Source: Brugia malayi (Eukaryota; Nematoda; Chromadorea; Rhabditida; Onchocercidae). From it: a stretch of 64,000 nucleotides of DNA. The DNA is taken from the NCBI RefSeq assembly GCF_000002995.4, contig NW_025062475.1, positions 4,006,528 to 4,070,527 of the forward strand, in the 5' to 3' direction. The position numbers and the translations under genes are program-made. The notes beneath the pieces were generated by a model. That model had not been told where the DNA came from. It was given only the letters and a program-made list of their open reading frames with translations, and searched no databases. Positions 13,901-25,700 of this stretch are shown here, piece after piece; within the stretch, counting starts at the first letter, position 1; each line of letters starts with the position of its first letter.

Positions 13901-15677
13901 ATTATTTAATTAATTTTGATTTATTACATTTAATCAAAATGAAATCGATTTGTAATAAATAGTCTGAAATAATCATATTTTGATCAAATTCTTATAATAT
14001 TACAGGCAATTAAATCATTTGAGAGAATTTACACTGCAAGGTGAAAATTTAAAAATTGAAGTGAATGCATTTGCAAGTTTTACGCAAGTTGATTTTTTCA
14101 ATTTATTCGGTGTAATTTCATTTGGATTACAATCATTTGAAAATACTTCCAGAATACATAGGTAATAATTATTTTTAATTGATGATAAAAACTTTTAATT
14201 TTATAACTTAAATATTAATTTTATTCATTCTTCCTACTTTACAATTTTTATCATATTTATTCCTAGAAAAAATGAGCAAAATGTTAACTAATCTTTCATT
14301 GCTTACTTTTTAAAGTAACTTTTAAAGCAACTCAAACTTTCATTACTTTATTCCATAAGGATAAATTAATTCAACAGTTGGTTAGTATAAATTAATTTAA
14401 ATTTTAAATTCAACAAAAAAAAAAAAAAACATATATACATTAGTGTTGGCGCAAAAACTCAAATAAATGCAGCAACAAAATGCGCCTTCTTGATAATGAG
14501 AAATTTGATAATATTATTATATATCTATCAGCTCAATTTTATTTCATCCATCCATCATTATGTAATATTTTTTTTTCTCGAAAGTTTTTCTTTGAAACAT
14601 TTTTCTCTTTTTTTTTAGACTTGAAATCAGTCATTCACAATTTTCGATCACAGCTGGCGTATTTACTGCTTTATCACATATACGAGAAGTAAACATATAT
14701 TTACAATTCATTTCTTATTTAAGTTAAATAAAAAAAAAAAGTGAAATACCTAAGTGTTTTTTTTTAATTTTTAAAATATTTAAAAAAAAAATACTTTTTT
14801 GATAATTGTAATTTCTTGATTGTAAAAAAAGAAAAGAATAATTTATTGTGTTTATAGATTCATATTATTTCAAATGAAATTGATACGATTGATACGGAAG
14901 CATTTACCGGTCTTTATACAATTGGTTCATTAATAATAACTGATAATAAAATTGGTAATATTTCGGGTTATGCATTTGCAACAATTGTTAATATCGGTGA
15001 GATTATTATTGAACGGAATACTATCCGGAATCTGGAAACGGAAGCATTAATAAGTGAAGCATGGCAAATTAGATTTCAGGATAATATCCTGTACTGTAGT
15101 TGTGCTATTAATTGGCTCAGTTATATCAATGTTTGTTCTTCATTTTATATTTAAATATTAAAACAAAAATTTGTTTTTCCTAGGTTTATTAGGTTTTATT
15201 GTTTACGTCATTAATAATAATAATTCTTTTAATTTATTAAAAATACTAACTTATTAATTCTCTGAAGAAAAAATTTGCTAATTTGATAACTTTTATCAAT
15301 TAGATAAATTGAATAATTGTTTAGCAGTACACATTTTAATAACATTTAATTTTGAACAAGAAATAAGTTAAAAACTTTAAGAGAAGTAAAAAAAGAATAA
15401 GAATAGATTTTCCTAAAACTTTTCTTAAAGCTTAATTCTTTAATTTAAATTTCAATTCAAAAAATTTTAATTATTGATTTATTTTTTTTTTTAGAATTCA
15501 GTATTACTAAAGAAGAATTTTTGTGGTGCTGAAGAATTTCATCGGTCTTTGTTAAACTATAAGCCGAATTGTCTACGGCCGAAAAGAGGACTGTCTGCAA
15601 CAATTATTACAAGAACTCGTCATTTCATTATTATCTTTTGCTTGTTTATTGTTATGTTTTATCACAAAACAATCTGA
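10995..15677 (+). CDS. Secreted leucine-rich-repeat protein, probably membrane-anchored
   Basis: Eight exons join in phase: 10995-11111, 11662-11777, 12946-13035, 13699-13833, 14006-14161, 14619-14688, 14858-15130 and 15495-15677 (1140 nt, 379 residues). The protein opens with a hydrophobic signal peptide, then a cysteine cap FCPNKCYCENSEMVDC typical of LRRNT. LRR-like repeats follow, for example IEKFAFKGLSRLK, NNIAKNAFSQI and DTEAFTGLYTIGSL. An LRRCT-like cap starts at ILYCSCAINWLSYI and closes with FCGAEEFHRS and NCLRPKR. The last 20 or so residues are hydrophobic (HFIIIFCLFIVMF), suggesting a GPI signal or tail anchor. Proteins of this shape act outside the cell in adhesion, guidance or matrix organisation; nematode LRON-type proteins are the nearest family I can name. 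The specific function is unknown. Exons 3-5 keep phase 2 at both ends, so one LRR-sized module per exon seems likely. Confidence 0.8.
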
Positions 15678-16825
15678 TTGTTTCTTTTCTTTTTTTTTTA
15701 TCCAAAAATTGTAAAATGCAAAGGTCAGAGGGCATTTGAGAATTATTAGATTTGTATTTTGTGCATTTGCATTTTGTTAATTTTTAATTTATTTTTGGTA
15801 TACTTATTATTAATTCCTAACTAATAACTTCTAATCTCTTGAACAATGTCAAATGTCAAATAATAGAATTATCGTCTTCCAGGGATTTAATTTTATTAAT
15901 TTTAGTTATTAACTGATATGTTAATTGCGATTAGATTAAATTTCAAATTTCAAAAATGCAAAGTTTAAAAGTTTTAAAGTGAGTCATTAGTAAATAATTT
16001 GTTAAAAATATAGTTTCTTTTTTCAATATGTTAGTACTACTGTTATTAGTAAATAATATCGCTACCAATTACTTCAATGTCTTTCATTTTATTAAATATC
16101 CATTTTTTATATCTAAAATTATTCCTTGCATTGTTTAATTAAAATTTAAAATTCAATCATATCCAGGCTTATTATTATCATTATTATTATTACTATTACT
16201 ATTATTATTATTATTTTTATTATTAAATGTTATCGCCAGTTTGCTGCTAAATTCTTGTTCATTTGGTTTTATTATTGCTAATTTTTTAATTTTTTTCTCA
16301 GGAAAAACGATATAGAAATGAATGATTTGATAATCACTTATATTTGTTGAAAATATTGCACCTCAAAACATTTCGATAATTAAAAAGTTATATTAAATTT
16401 ATTCTTAAAGTTCAAAAATTTCTAAAAATATTTTTTTATTTGTTTTTTAGCAATAATAATTCAATTTCATTTTCTTTTCATAATTTTCTATTCGAAAATG
16501 TTTAACTTTTTCCTAATTTTAAATCAATTTTTTTCTCATAAACTACTGAATATGCGTAAAAATTTTTGTCTGTTGAAATGATAATTTTTTCCTTTTTTTT
16601 TTAATATGTCCTATTTAATTAGTAAATTTGAAATTGATTTAAATATGTATTTATTCGGGTCATATGTGTTACATTTTTGCGCTTATTATTACATATTAAC
16701 AAATAAAAATATATAATGATTAAACTTTATTAACGCAAATTAATTATTTCCATTTCAAATTTAAATGCTTTATAAAAAAACAAGCAAAAGTTATTTCGAA
16801 AAAAAAAATGAATAATATAATTTTA
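15678..16825. other. Convergent intergenic region between LRR and TTR genes
   Basis: Contains the 3' UTRs of two convergent genes. A minus-strand AATAAA at 16726-16731 fits the TTR transcript. A short ATT/ATC microsatellite lies near 16168-16225. No exon seen. Confidence 0.6.
16726..16731 (-). terminator. Candidate polyadenylation signal of the TTR gene
   Basis: Minus-strand AATAAA 95 nt past the TGA at 16828-16826. Confidence 0.5.
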
Positions 16826-18110
16826 TCAGCGATGTATACAATCTCGTGATTCTTTCTCGAAAATAATTTGCATATTAATAGTACCAATATCAAAGAATTT
16901 CTCCACTTGTGTACCACTACTCACATATGATGATGGTATTTCAAATGCTATTTTTCGTTGACAAGGCTAAAATGATAATTGATATGATATGAAATAATCA
17001 TTAATTGAAATTATCATTATTATATTACCGCAAAAAAAAAAGAAAGAAATTAGCAAAGATTTTTAAGTGAAAGATTTAAAAATTAAGAAAAATAATAATA
17101 ATAATAATAATAATAGTAGAAAAAATTTATATTACAATTAGAAATTTTATTAAATTAAAAAAATCATATAGCTTACCATTATCTGATCATCACAATCATG
17201 ATAAATCTTGAGAATAGGATTGATAGTAGTGATCTCACTGGTATGACCACTCAATTCGAAATAACCCTGAGCATTTGTCCTTCCTTCTTGTAGTAAATCA
17301 TCAATGTCTATTGCTAAAGATTAATTAATAGAGAGTGTAATAATAATAATAGTAATTCATCCTTTCCTTTTTACCTATTATTTTTGATCTCTGAGACTAA
17401 TATAAAATTATTTACAAACAAATAAATTAGTTAAATTCAATATGATTAAAATGATTAACTGAATATATTGCGATTAACTGAATATACTCATGTAATGCAA
17501 TTAATATTTTACAAATGATGAAAAGAAATTGAAAAACAAAAGTTATTTTCGATCAAATATCACTGATATGGTTAGAATGGTAGAATTATCAAATCAAATA
17601 TCACTGATATGGTTAGAATGGTAGAATTATCAAATCAAATATCACTGATATGGTTAGAATGGTAGAATTATCAAATCAAATATCACTGATATGGTTAGAA
17701 TGGTAGAATTATCAAATCAAATATCACTGATATGGTTAGAATGGTAGAATTATCAAATCAAATATCACTGATATGGTTAGAATGGTAGAATTATCAAATC
17801 AAATATCACTGATATGGTTAGAATGGTAGAATTATCAAATCAAATATCACTGATATGGTTAGAATGGATGACTCTTTTAAATAGTCATTTCGTTTTTGCA
17901 AGAAAAAAGTGAAGAAGTTCATCAATAAATTAAATGAATTTAAAGGAATAGAATTTTAATACTAAACAAACCGTCTTCATCCCATAATTTTACTTTAGTA
18001 TTTGCTAAGGGTAAATCACCGCACATCAAAATACCTCGAACGCCAGCACTTTGTGTTCGAAATCCATTTACTGAACACAATGTTATTGACAATGCAAGAA
18101 AAACAAACAT
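16826..18110 (-). CDS. Transthyretin-like family secreted protein
   Basis: Three exons on the minus strand, 18110-17972, 17313-17177 and 16966-16826, join in phase to 417 nt and 138 residues. Residues 1-16 are a signal peptide (MFVFLALSITLCSVNG). The mature part reads VRGILMCGDLPLANTKVKLWDED, GRTNAQGYFELSGHTSEI, LKIYHDCDD, PCQRKIAFEIPSSYVS and FDIGTINMQIIF, with a final DCIHR. That is the order of the nematode TTR-like domain (PF01060): a first strand with the Cys, a GxF turn, a KIYHxC strand and the C-terminal Cys. Members are small secreted beta-sandwich proteins; a few bridge or bind lipid, but most have no known ligand. A TTTCAG acceptor 8 nt upstream of the ATG points to trans-splicing. 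Intron 1 contains a 41-bp tandem repeat. The family is certain, the paralogue is not. Confidence 0.9.
17551..17870 (+). repeat. 41-bp tandem repeat in TTR intron 1, about 7.7 copies
   Basis: The unit atcactgatatggttagaa followed by tggtagaattatcaaatcaaat recurs every 41 bp (CACTG at 17561, 17602, 17643 and so on to 17848). Copies are essentially identical, so the array is recent or homogenised. Confidence 0.95.
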
Positions 18111-18118
18111 TTGTAAAT

Positions 18119-18120
18119 CT
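18119..18120 (-). promoter_or_regulatory. Likely trans-splice acceptor of the TTR gene
   Basis: Minus-strand TATTTATTTCAG ends 8 nt before the ATG at 18110. It is a near-perfect nematode acceptor with no coding exon upstream. Confidence 0.65.
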
Positions 18121-18296
18121 GAAATAAATATTATTACAAACTTCTTATCATCAAATTTTATCATTTCCATCAAACATAGCAATTATTTATCATTTTAGTA
18201 GTAATATCCTCAAATTAATGTTCTATCTAATTAATCTTCTAGTTAATTAAACTAATTGATATGTTACTTTATGATTAGTGATTAATTGTTTCTTCT

Positions 18297-18324
18297 TATC
18301 ATTCTATTTCAAAATAGAATGATA
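18297..18324. repeat. Perfect inverted repeat, 13-bp arms
   Basis: TATCATTCTATTT, then a 2-nt spacer CA, then its exact reverse complement. It lies about 190 bp upstream of the TTR start codon and could be a cruciform or a symmetrical protein-binding site. Confidence 0.8.
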
Positions 18325-19743
18325 GGATAACAAATGCATTTACTTGTGATTGTGCAAGAAAAAAAAAATAATAGCATTTAAATTAACAAATATTTGGAAA
18401 AAAATTAAACAGATTTCAGCATTTTTTTTTTTGATTTCTGTATTTAAAATTAACCAATTTCTGTTTTTTTTCTTTGTTAAACTTTTTTTTTCTTAAAAAC
18501 TGCTATTTTTAATTTCAATATCAATTCAATAAAGCTATGTGTGGAAAAATTGAAAGTTTCTGAATGAATTTTTTGTATAATTCAAAAGTTTTTAATTGTA
18601 AAAAATTTTAACACAAATAATCTTTCTCTAAAATATTTGGTAAAAAGAAAAGAAACACTTAATCTATATAAAATATTATTAAACATTTAATCTTAGAATA
18701 TTATTTTGTTGAAAAATTGATTTCACATATATTTAATCACATATTCATTTCTTTCATATATTGCGTAAAAATTTCAAATAAAAGAAAAGAAAATGACAAA
18801 ATCAGTTTAATCAAAAATTTTTTTAAAGATTAAAAAAAACCAAAATCAAAATGTGTAAATTCAACTTACTCTATTAATCATTAACATTTATCACTAAAAG
18901 TGTAACTAAATATATTATCAAATTGTGTCTATCATTCTTCCTTCTAATATTTGAATAAAGTATTTCCCTAACAAATTGTCAATATGTCAAGTTAAGAATG
19001 TATTTTCATTACTTTATGATATGTCTCATCAGAACCAGTTTTTAAATTTCAACATATTATTGATATGTTAACACTAACAATTTTATCATCGATCACTCTT
19101 AACTTTCTCTCTTATCAACAATATCAAATTCATTCTTTTTAGAAGAAAAAGACTAATAAACAAAAAATATGAATGAGTTAAAATGAATGATACATTCAAA
19201 TGGGATATTTTACATTAAATATTATTAATATTAACTTTTGTTTTAAAATGTTATTTCTTAATTTAATGTTGTGTTAGATGCATTCTTCACAATGTAAAAC
19301 AAATCAAAAAATTGAAATGTTTAAGAAGACAGTTTATTAAGCAATTTTTTATTAATTCCATTTCAAATACAGTGCATCATCATTCGTACAAACATTCATG
19401 TCAGAAAATTTGGAATGAATTTTAATCATTGCAAGTAAACTTTATAGCACACATTAAAATACAATCATGCTTTACAAAAGTTTTCAGTAAATTTAAGAAA
19501 AAACACGAAATTCAGACATTCTCAGTCTTATTCTTTTTTTTTAAAAAAAAAAAAATAGAAATTTATATTAAAAAATAGAATGAAAATTTCGAAAAAAATA
19601 AGGCCGAAGAAAACATTATGATATTTATAAAGCTTTTCTGGAATCAATTTTGGACAAAATAAATAAAATTCTACTATTACTAGAACCAGAATTTTCGGAA
19701 AAATTAGTCCCAGAATGATTAATCTTGATGAAACCATTGTACA

Positions 19744-22700
19744 CCTGACAAAATAAAGTGTAATAAAGTTTTCTATTAGTGACATAATAATAAAATTTAT
19801 AACACAAAAAATAAAAATTAAAAATAAAAAAATAAAAAATTTATATTCTTAATATAAACTCTGCTTAATTTCGAAACTATTCTCTTGTCTATTAGAATTT
19901 GAAAAAGAAATGAGAAAGCAATGCAGTATATAAAGAGAAAATTATAAATTTATTTATGTTTTCTTCGAATTTCTTATTCCAGGATACCATTCCTCATCCG
20001 ACGACTCCTTCGAACTGTTTTGTTTTCGGAGCGGAATCTTTGCTTAAACATAAATCAAATAAAACCATTTCATTTTTACTGCTTTTCACTCTCATTTCAA
20101 AGGAAAGATTGAGGTATAATAACATATATATAACATACGATGCATATCCTTCATTATTACAAATTCCTTTAGTTTTTTACGAAAGAAAGGAATAATGTTT
20201 TGGTATATTCAATTCTAATTCATAAAATTCTAATTCAATTAAAAAATAAGACTAATTGGACAATTAAAATTAATAAATACACGAGAAAGTAATTATACGT
20301 ACTTGAAGACTGTTTTCCATTAGTTCGCACATTATATCGTTTATTTTGTGAACTGTATCGCCCTCAAAATGCTTCTAATTAATTATACTTTTTAAAAATT
20401 TAGTTTTTACATTTAATTTAAGCTAATAACAAGTCTTCAGTGGCATCTAAACACCAATAATGTAAAATACAAATAAAACAAATTGATAAGGAATCAGTCA
20501 GTCTTATAAGTAATCACACATGTTTTTACCTTAAATATGTTTAATTTAGACAAAATTTTTTTTCACCCACAGCTATTAGTGATAGAAGCAAAGCAAAAGC
20601 ACGAAAGTAATAAAACGAATATCTAAAACCTTTCTTCCGCGGTGAATGTTCCATAATATTGTTGCTAACTTTCTCTTTACTACTGAACCAGAATCGATTG
20701 GTAAATCTGTTTCGTTTGCGAGATATATCTAAACTTTTTTTTTTAATTTGATATTAAACTGCTATAAGAAAAGATCACGTTTTGCCAGAAGAAAAATTAT
20801 TCAAAATTTACTGGTGCTGCTAAAAAAGCATTTACAACTTATTCATATGGAATATAATTTCAGTAACTGTTTAAGGGTCTAATTTTCAGTTCATTGTTGA
20901 TACAAAAAGAAAAAAAGTACACTATTTTCATGCATAACAAAAATTTTTGGTATTGTGCACTGATGTTTGCTTAATTTATTTAAATAGTACTTTTACATTT
21001 TAAATTTGTTACCTTATCATATATAAACTTCAAAGATGGTTTCCTATAAAAGAATCATCGATTTTTTACATTTCATATTTACGTTTTCTTACAAAACTAT
21101 GTAAAATACACTCGAAAAAAGCAAACTTTTTTTCATTTAATTCTCCAATTTAAACTCTTCTCTGTATTATTCAAATAGCTCTAAATCACCTAACAAAGTT
21201 AAGAGAAATATATATAAAAATATGCTTCTATCTTAATAGTTTCACTAGTTTCAACACTACATCACTTATCATTATATCCGTATTTAATCACAAAAAAATG
21301 AGACCTTTTTTTCTAGATTTGGAGATAGAAATTTCTGCAAATGTTCCATTTTCAGCTGTTTCATCCGTAGTATCCGAATAATCAGATCTCATTAAGTATT
21401 CATCTCCATCGTCTAGTGCTGCTAAAATATTTCAGTTAAATATTGCTCCTGAAAAAAAAAAGCGCACTTGTCCTGTTATACAAAAACAACTCACGTGATT
21501 CGCTATCTTCCGATTCGCTATCATCTGCACTGCAAATATTATCAAGATTCTTATTTCTAGAAGTACCATTTTCATAAATGCGACGATACTGAAAATGCAT
21601 TAAACAATAAGATATCACAATCTACGATATCATAAGCGGATCAATAAATGTTCGTTTATCAACTGCAGAATGTGGATAGAATTGGTTAGCAGATTTCTTA
21701 CTTTATATTCAAATCCACAACAATTACAAGTATATTCTTTATATAGTCAGCAAAATTAAATTCCGTCATTGTTAACAAAGTTAAAAATTCAAAACCCACC
21801 ACTAATTTTGTCAATTAATTCAAATCACTGTAAAGCCATAAAAATGTAACCCATTAAAGTTTAAAACATTTTAATAGTATTTATGATTGATTGTCATTCA
21901 CAACGGCGTTCCCCTATTTAATTTAACTTGATACCACTACATGTGAGACTTTTTAAAGAAAGTTTGACATGCATAATCCCATATTATCCTGCTTAATTCA
22001 TCAGCTAGTTAGGCATTTACTTACTGACAAAGATTTTCAAAAAACAAAAATTTCATTTCTTCCTTTTGAACAAAAGTTTTTCTTAAACAAGCAAAGGTTT
22101 GAGTCTAATCAAAAGATAGCTTAAAATATGATTTATATCATAAGTGTTCTATAGAAGGACCATAACGTATCTTAATCTAAAGTTTTTTAGACGCTCATGG
22201 TTCAAGAGTAAATTGATTTTTTAAAGATCAGTCCAGTTTCCTATTTGGGATGAAACGAAGATATGGAAGCATACATTGTGGAGTAAACATGTATGTATAT
22301 GAAGAAAAAAGATAAGAAAAAGTATTGTATAAAAACAATAAAAACTGCATACTGATATATGAGAAAAAATCTTGTAAATCAATCAGTGATAGAAATACAA
22401 GAATGGATGAATTAAGATAAATGATTGGTACTTAAAAGAACGTATTTCTCTGAACCAACCTTGAGATCTTTACAGTCATCTGGCGCAAGCTCTGCTTCTA
22501 ATGTACAGTTTGGTAAAAGATTTTGGACATATGTAAAGTGTTCAGCAGAAAGTGCACCCAAAACTCGACCATCCAAAATTAGCTTCTTTAACTGTTTTCG
22601 TAAAATAGGATGGATACTTTCAACTGCATTACATATTCGACTCGATAAGCCTAGTATCTTTGTTTCAGGGACTGAAAAAGAGACATGAACTTGTATCTTT

Positions 22701-25700
22701 CATTTTGAAATGACAATTATTCAACGAAAATCTTCTACCAGTTGGTGAAAGTATATTGAAAAGGAAAAAAGATCTCTACCTATATACACCGACATTATTT
22801 TAAAACTTTATATAATATTTAATGAACTGCAATTCAAGATTGACTCACCGCAACATACAATTCCCAAAGTTTCCAATCGAATAGGAATGCAATTCATGCC
22901 GTCCTCGCCTGTTATCAGTGATAACGTTTCGAAAAATTCAAAAAAGTACCTAGAACATTAAATGTTAGCAGCGAATACATATTCAACACGTAGTTTTCTT
23001 ATGTTTAAAGAGAACCGCTTTCTGACTTAGCAAAATAGCATTTTTATAGGCGCTAAACTCTTCTTCCAATAGAACTATTCATTGGGAAAAATTTCATTCT
23101 GGAAGATGGACCGCAAAGTATAAAATATGAAAAAAATTACTTCTTAAATTATTTTGATCTATAGAATGAATATTTGGTTGATAACCTAATGAATATATAT
23201 CAAACGACTTTTCAACTGAAATCATTGGATAAAAAAAACACAAAAACTTGCGGTGCATTAGTTCGAAATACGACTATCCTAAGGTTTTCTTTTAACTGCA
23301 TGAAAACTCGGAAGAATTCCATAACGTTTTGAACTGTCTCACGTTCGTTATGTGGAAGACCACATAATGTCACATAAACTTCTTCAAGCTCAGATGTTAA
23401 AGAATAAAAAGTCACATTTGGAACCTAGAAGTAAAAACTAGATTCAGAACCAATTTATTTCTGTAAGAATGAGATTTTTCTCTAAACTTAAGTAAACACA
23501 AAAAAAGTGCATTTATCATTTTTCAAACTGATGTACGTCAAAATTAAAATTACAATACAAAAAATATGAAAACGTACATGAAATGTCAAGCAGTTCAGAG
23601 TTATCTCAAAAACAGCCAAATAGCGCAAAAATAGAGTATTATCAGTTGTCGATCGTGGCCTATAAAAATGCAAATTATCACAAATTTCAAAAATAAAAAA
23701 AAAATCGCAAAAAGTATTAATGTGTTATAATTAACAAGGTACCGAACATCATGTTTTCATAAATACAGAAAATTGATTCCTAAGAAGTGTAGACCATAAA
23801 TTTTGCCCCTAAAAGTGCAGAGAAAAAATACCATCTATAAAATTTCTTCATACTTCTGCCAGCAGCTGTAAAATGGAGACGCAAAATTTTGGGAAAGAAT
23901 TTCGCCATAGAAAGATTAAATAAATGTACAACTCGTTCTTTGCGGTAATAATCGAACATAACATGAATTTCAACTTCCTCCGCAAACTGAAATGCAAATT
24001 TTTAGTTTTGCTAGGATATATGCTAAAAAAAGAAAGTATTTTATATCAAATGATTTTTCTAACAGAAAATGTAAGCTCAACCAGTACTGTTGAGAACAAA
24101 AAATAAAAATAGTTATTTTTTATATTGACCAGAACTCAAAACAATCATTTCTATATAATGACTATTTCTAAAACAAAATAATTCTTTTTTGAAATACATT
24201 GCCATTATAAATTAGTCCATTAGGAAAATGGAAAATACGAAGCATAAACCACTGATCATTTTGGTAACAACTTTTCAATTCCCACACCATACTTTGCTTC
24301 AAACGTAAAGAACTGATAAATCAAATTTTTTCTGTTCATTTTTTTGACTTTTCTTACAGACAAGTAGCGAGATCAAAACTTTCAAAGCTTTAATGATAAC
24401 TCTTTTCCTAAAAACAGACATTATTAAAAAGATAAATCTGTCATATCTGTCTTTACAAGTATTACAAAAACTTGATGTCTCAATATAACATTCTTCACCA
24501 GTGATAGTTTGAAGTCGCTAAAGAAAAATAAATCCATTAAAACACCAAACCGCTCCGCATCCATTATCGTTGTATTTATTGCTTTCCAAAATCTGCACAA
24601 CACTTCCGTACGATATGCGATTTGGTTTTATATTTGCGCAGATTTCCTTTGGAAATCCAATACTGAACTTCTTTTTTGGTGTCGCCAAATTCAACAAGCT
24701 GTGTTGATACTGAAACAAACAGTTAAAAGCAACTATAATAAATTGATACTTTTCTCATATCATTAAACATCCATTTAACACATAAAAAACATTTTCCTTA
24801 TAGAAGAAATTATATCGATCCAAATTAAGATAAATGGAAAAAATAAAACCAATTGTCTTTTTGCGATTAGTTCAAAACCAATAATGACATGTACGAAGCA
24901 TCAGTAATTTAGTATAAGAAAATTATGGATATTAAGAAGTATCAAAACTATAGAGTCAAAAACGAAAAATTACCAAAGCAGGCGGAATATTCAGGATGAT
25001 TGTATTGGCTGTAGTCACTGCCACCGGGACATGAAATTTTTCAGATGGTAGTTGAGCCGGAACTGAAACTAATCTTTATAAATATAATAGTTCAGATATA
25101 ATTTAAACTAGAAAAACCACTAATTTCGTGATTGCTAATTGAAAAATAACTTCCATTTTCTATTCTTTCCCCTTTCCTCATCTTTGCAAATTTCCATTCA
25201 TTCTTTGTGAACATAACTCCACAGCAAATCATTGCAAACGGAAGAATCTTTTAAGAGACTTATAATTCTATACGACAAAGCGGGCTGTTGAAATTGTGAA
25301 AAAGAAAAAAAAAACCTTTATCAAACCAATTTCTTACAGAATATTCTTCGAAGTGCAAGATCGCATGAGCAAACGACAGAGCAACGTAATCAAGATACAC
25401 CTTCTTTGTAGATGGTTTCACGGGGATCCAAACCCGATCGCCAATTCCTTCCTCCTGAATATAGACTCACATTAAATATTTGCAAAATCAAAAGTTCCAG
25501 CAAATTTTACAATATACAAATTTCCCACTTAAGTAGACAGCTAGTGGTAGTCCAAATTCAATGAACAGTGCAAATTCAATTAAATCTAATTCAAAAAATA
25601 TTTCCAACACCTGATCTAAACCAGTAAGAGCTGACTGTGCTAAAGAAGTGGATAATGAAAGCGTCTTTTGAGCTATATACTGTGAGGTAGATATACCGCA

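Larger units (their letters stand above)
18111..19743. other. Intergenic region between TTR gene and the large minus-strand gene
   Basis: AT-rich with no supported exon. It includes a perfect 13-bp inverted repeat at 18297-18324. The 3' end of the upstream gene probably falls near 19500-19744 but could not be fixed. Confidence 0.5.

Noticed and set aside
23924..24106. Plus-strand frame of 60 codons
   Set aside because: It lies over a minus-strand exon with better splice signals and has no similarity.
24310..24420. Possible exon KRVIIKALKVLISLLV on the minus strand
   Set aside because: Its splice phases fit neither neighbour, while the flanking exons join each other in phase without it.
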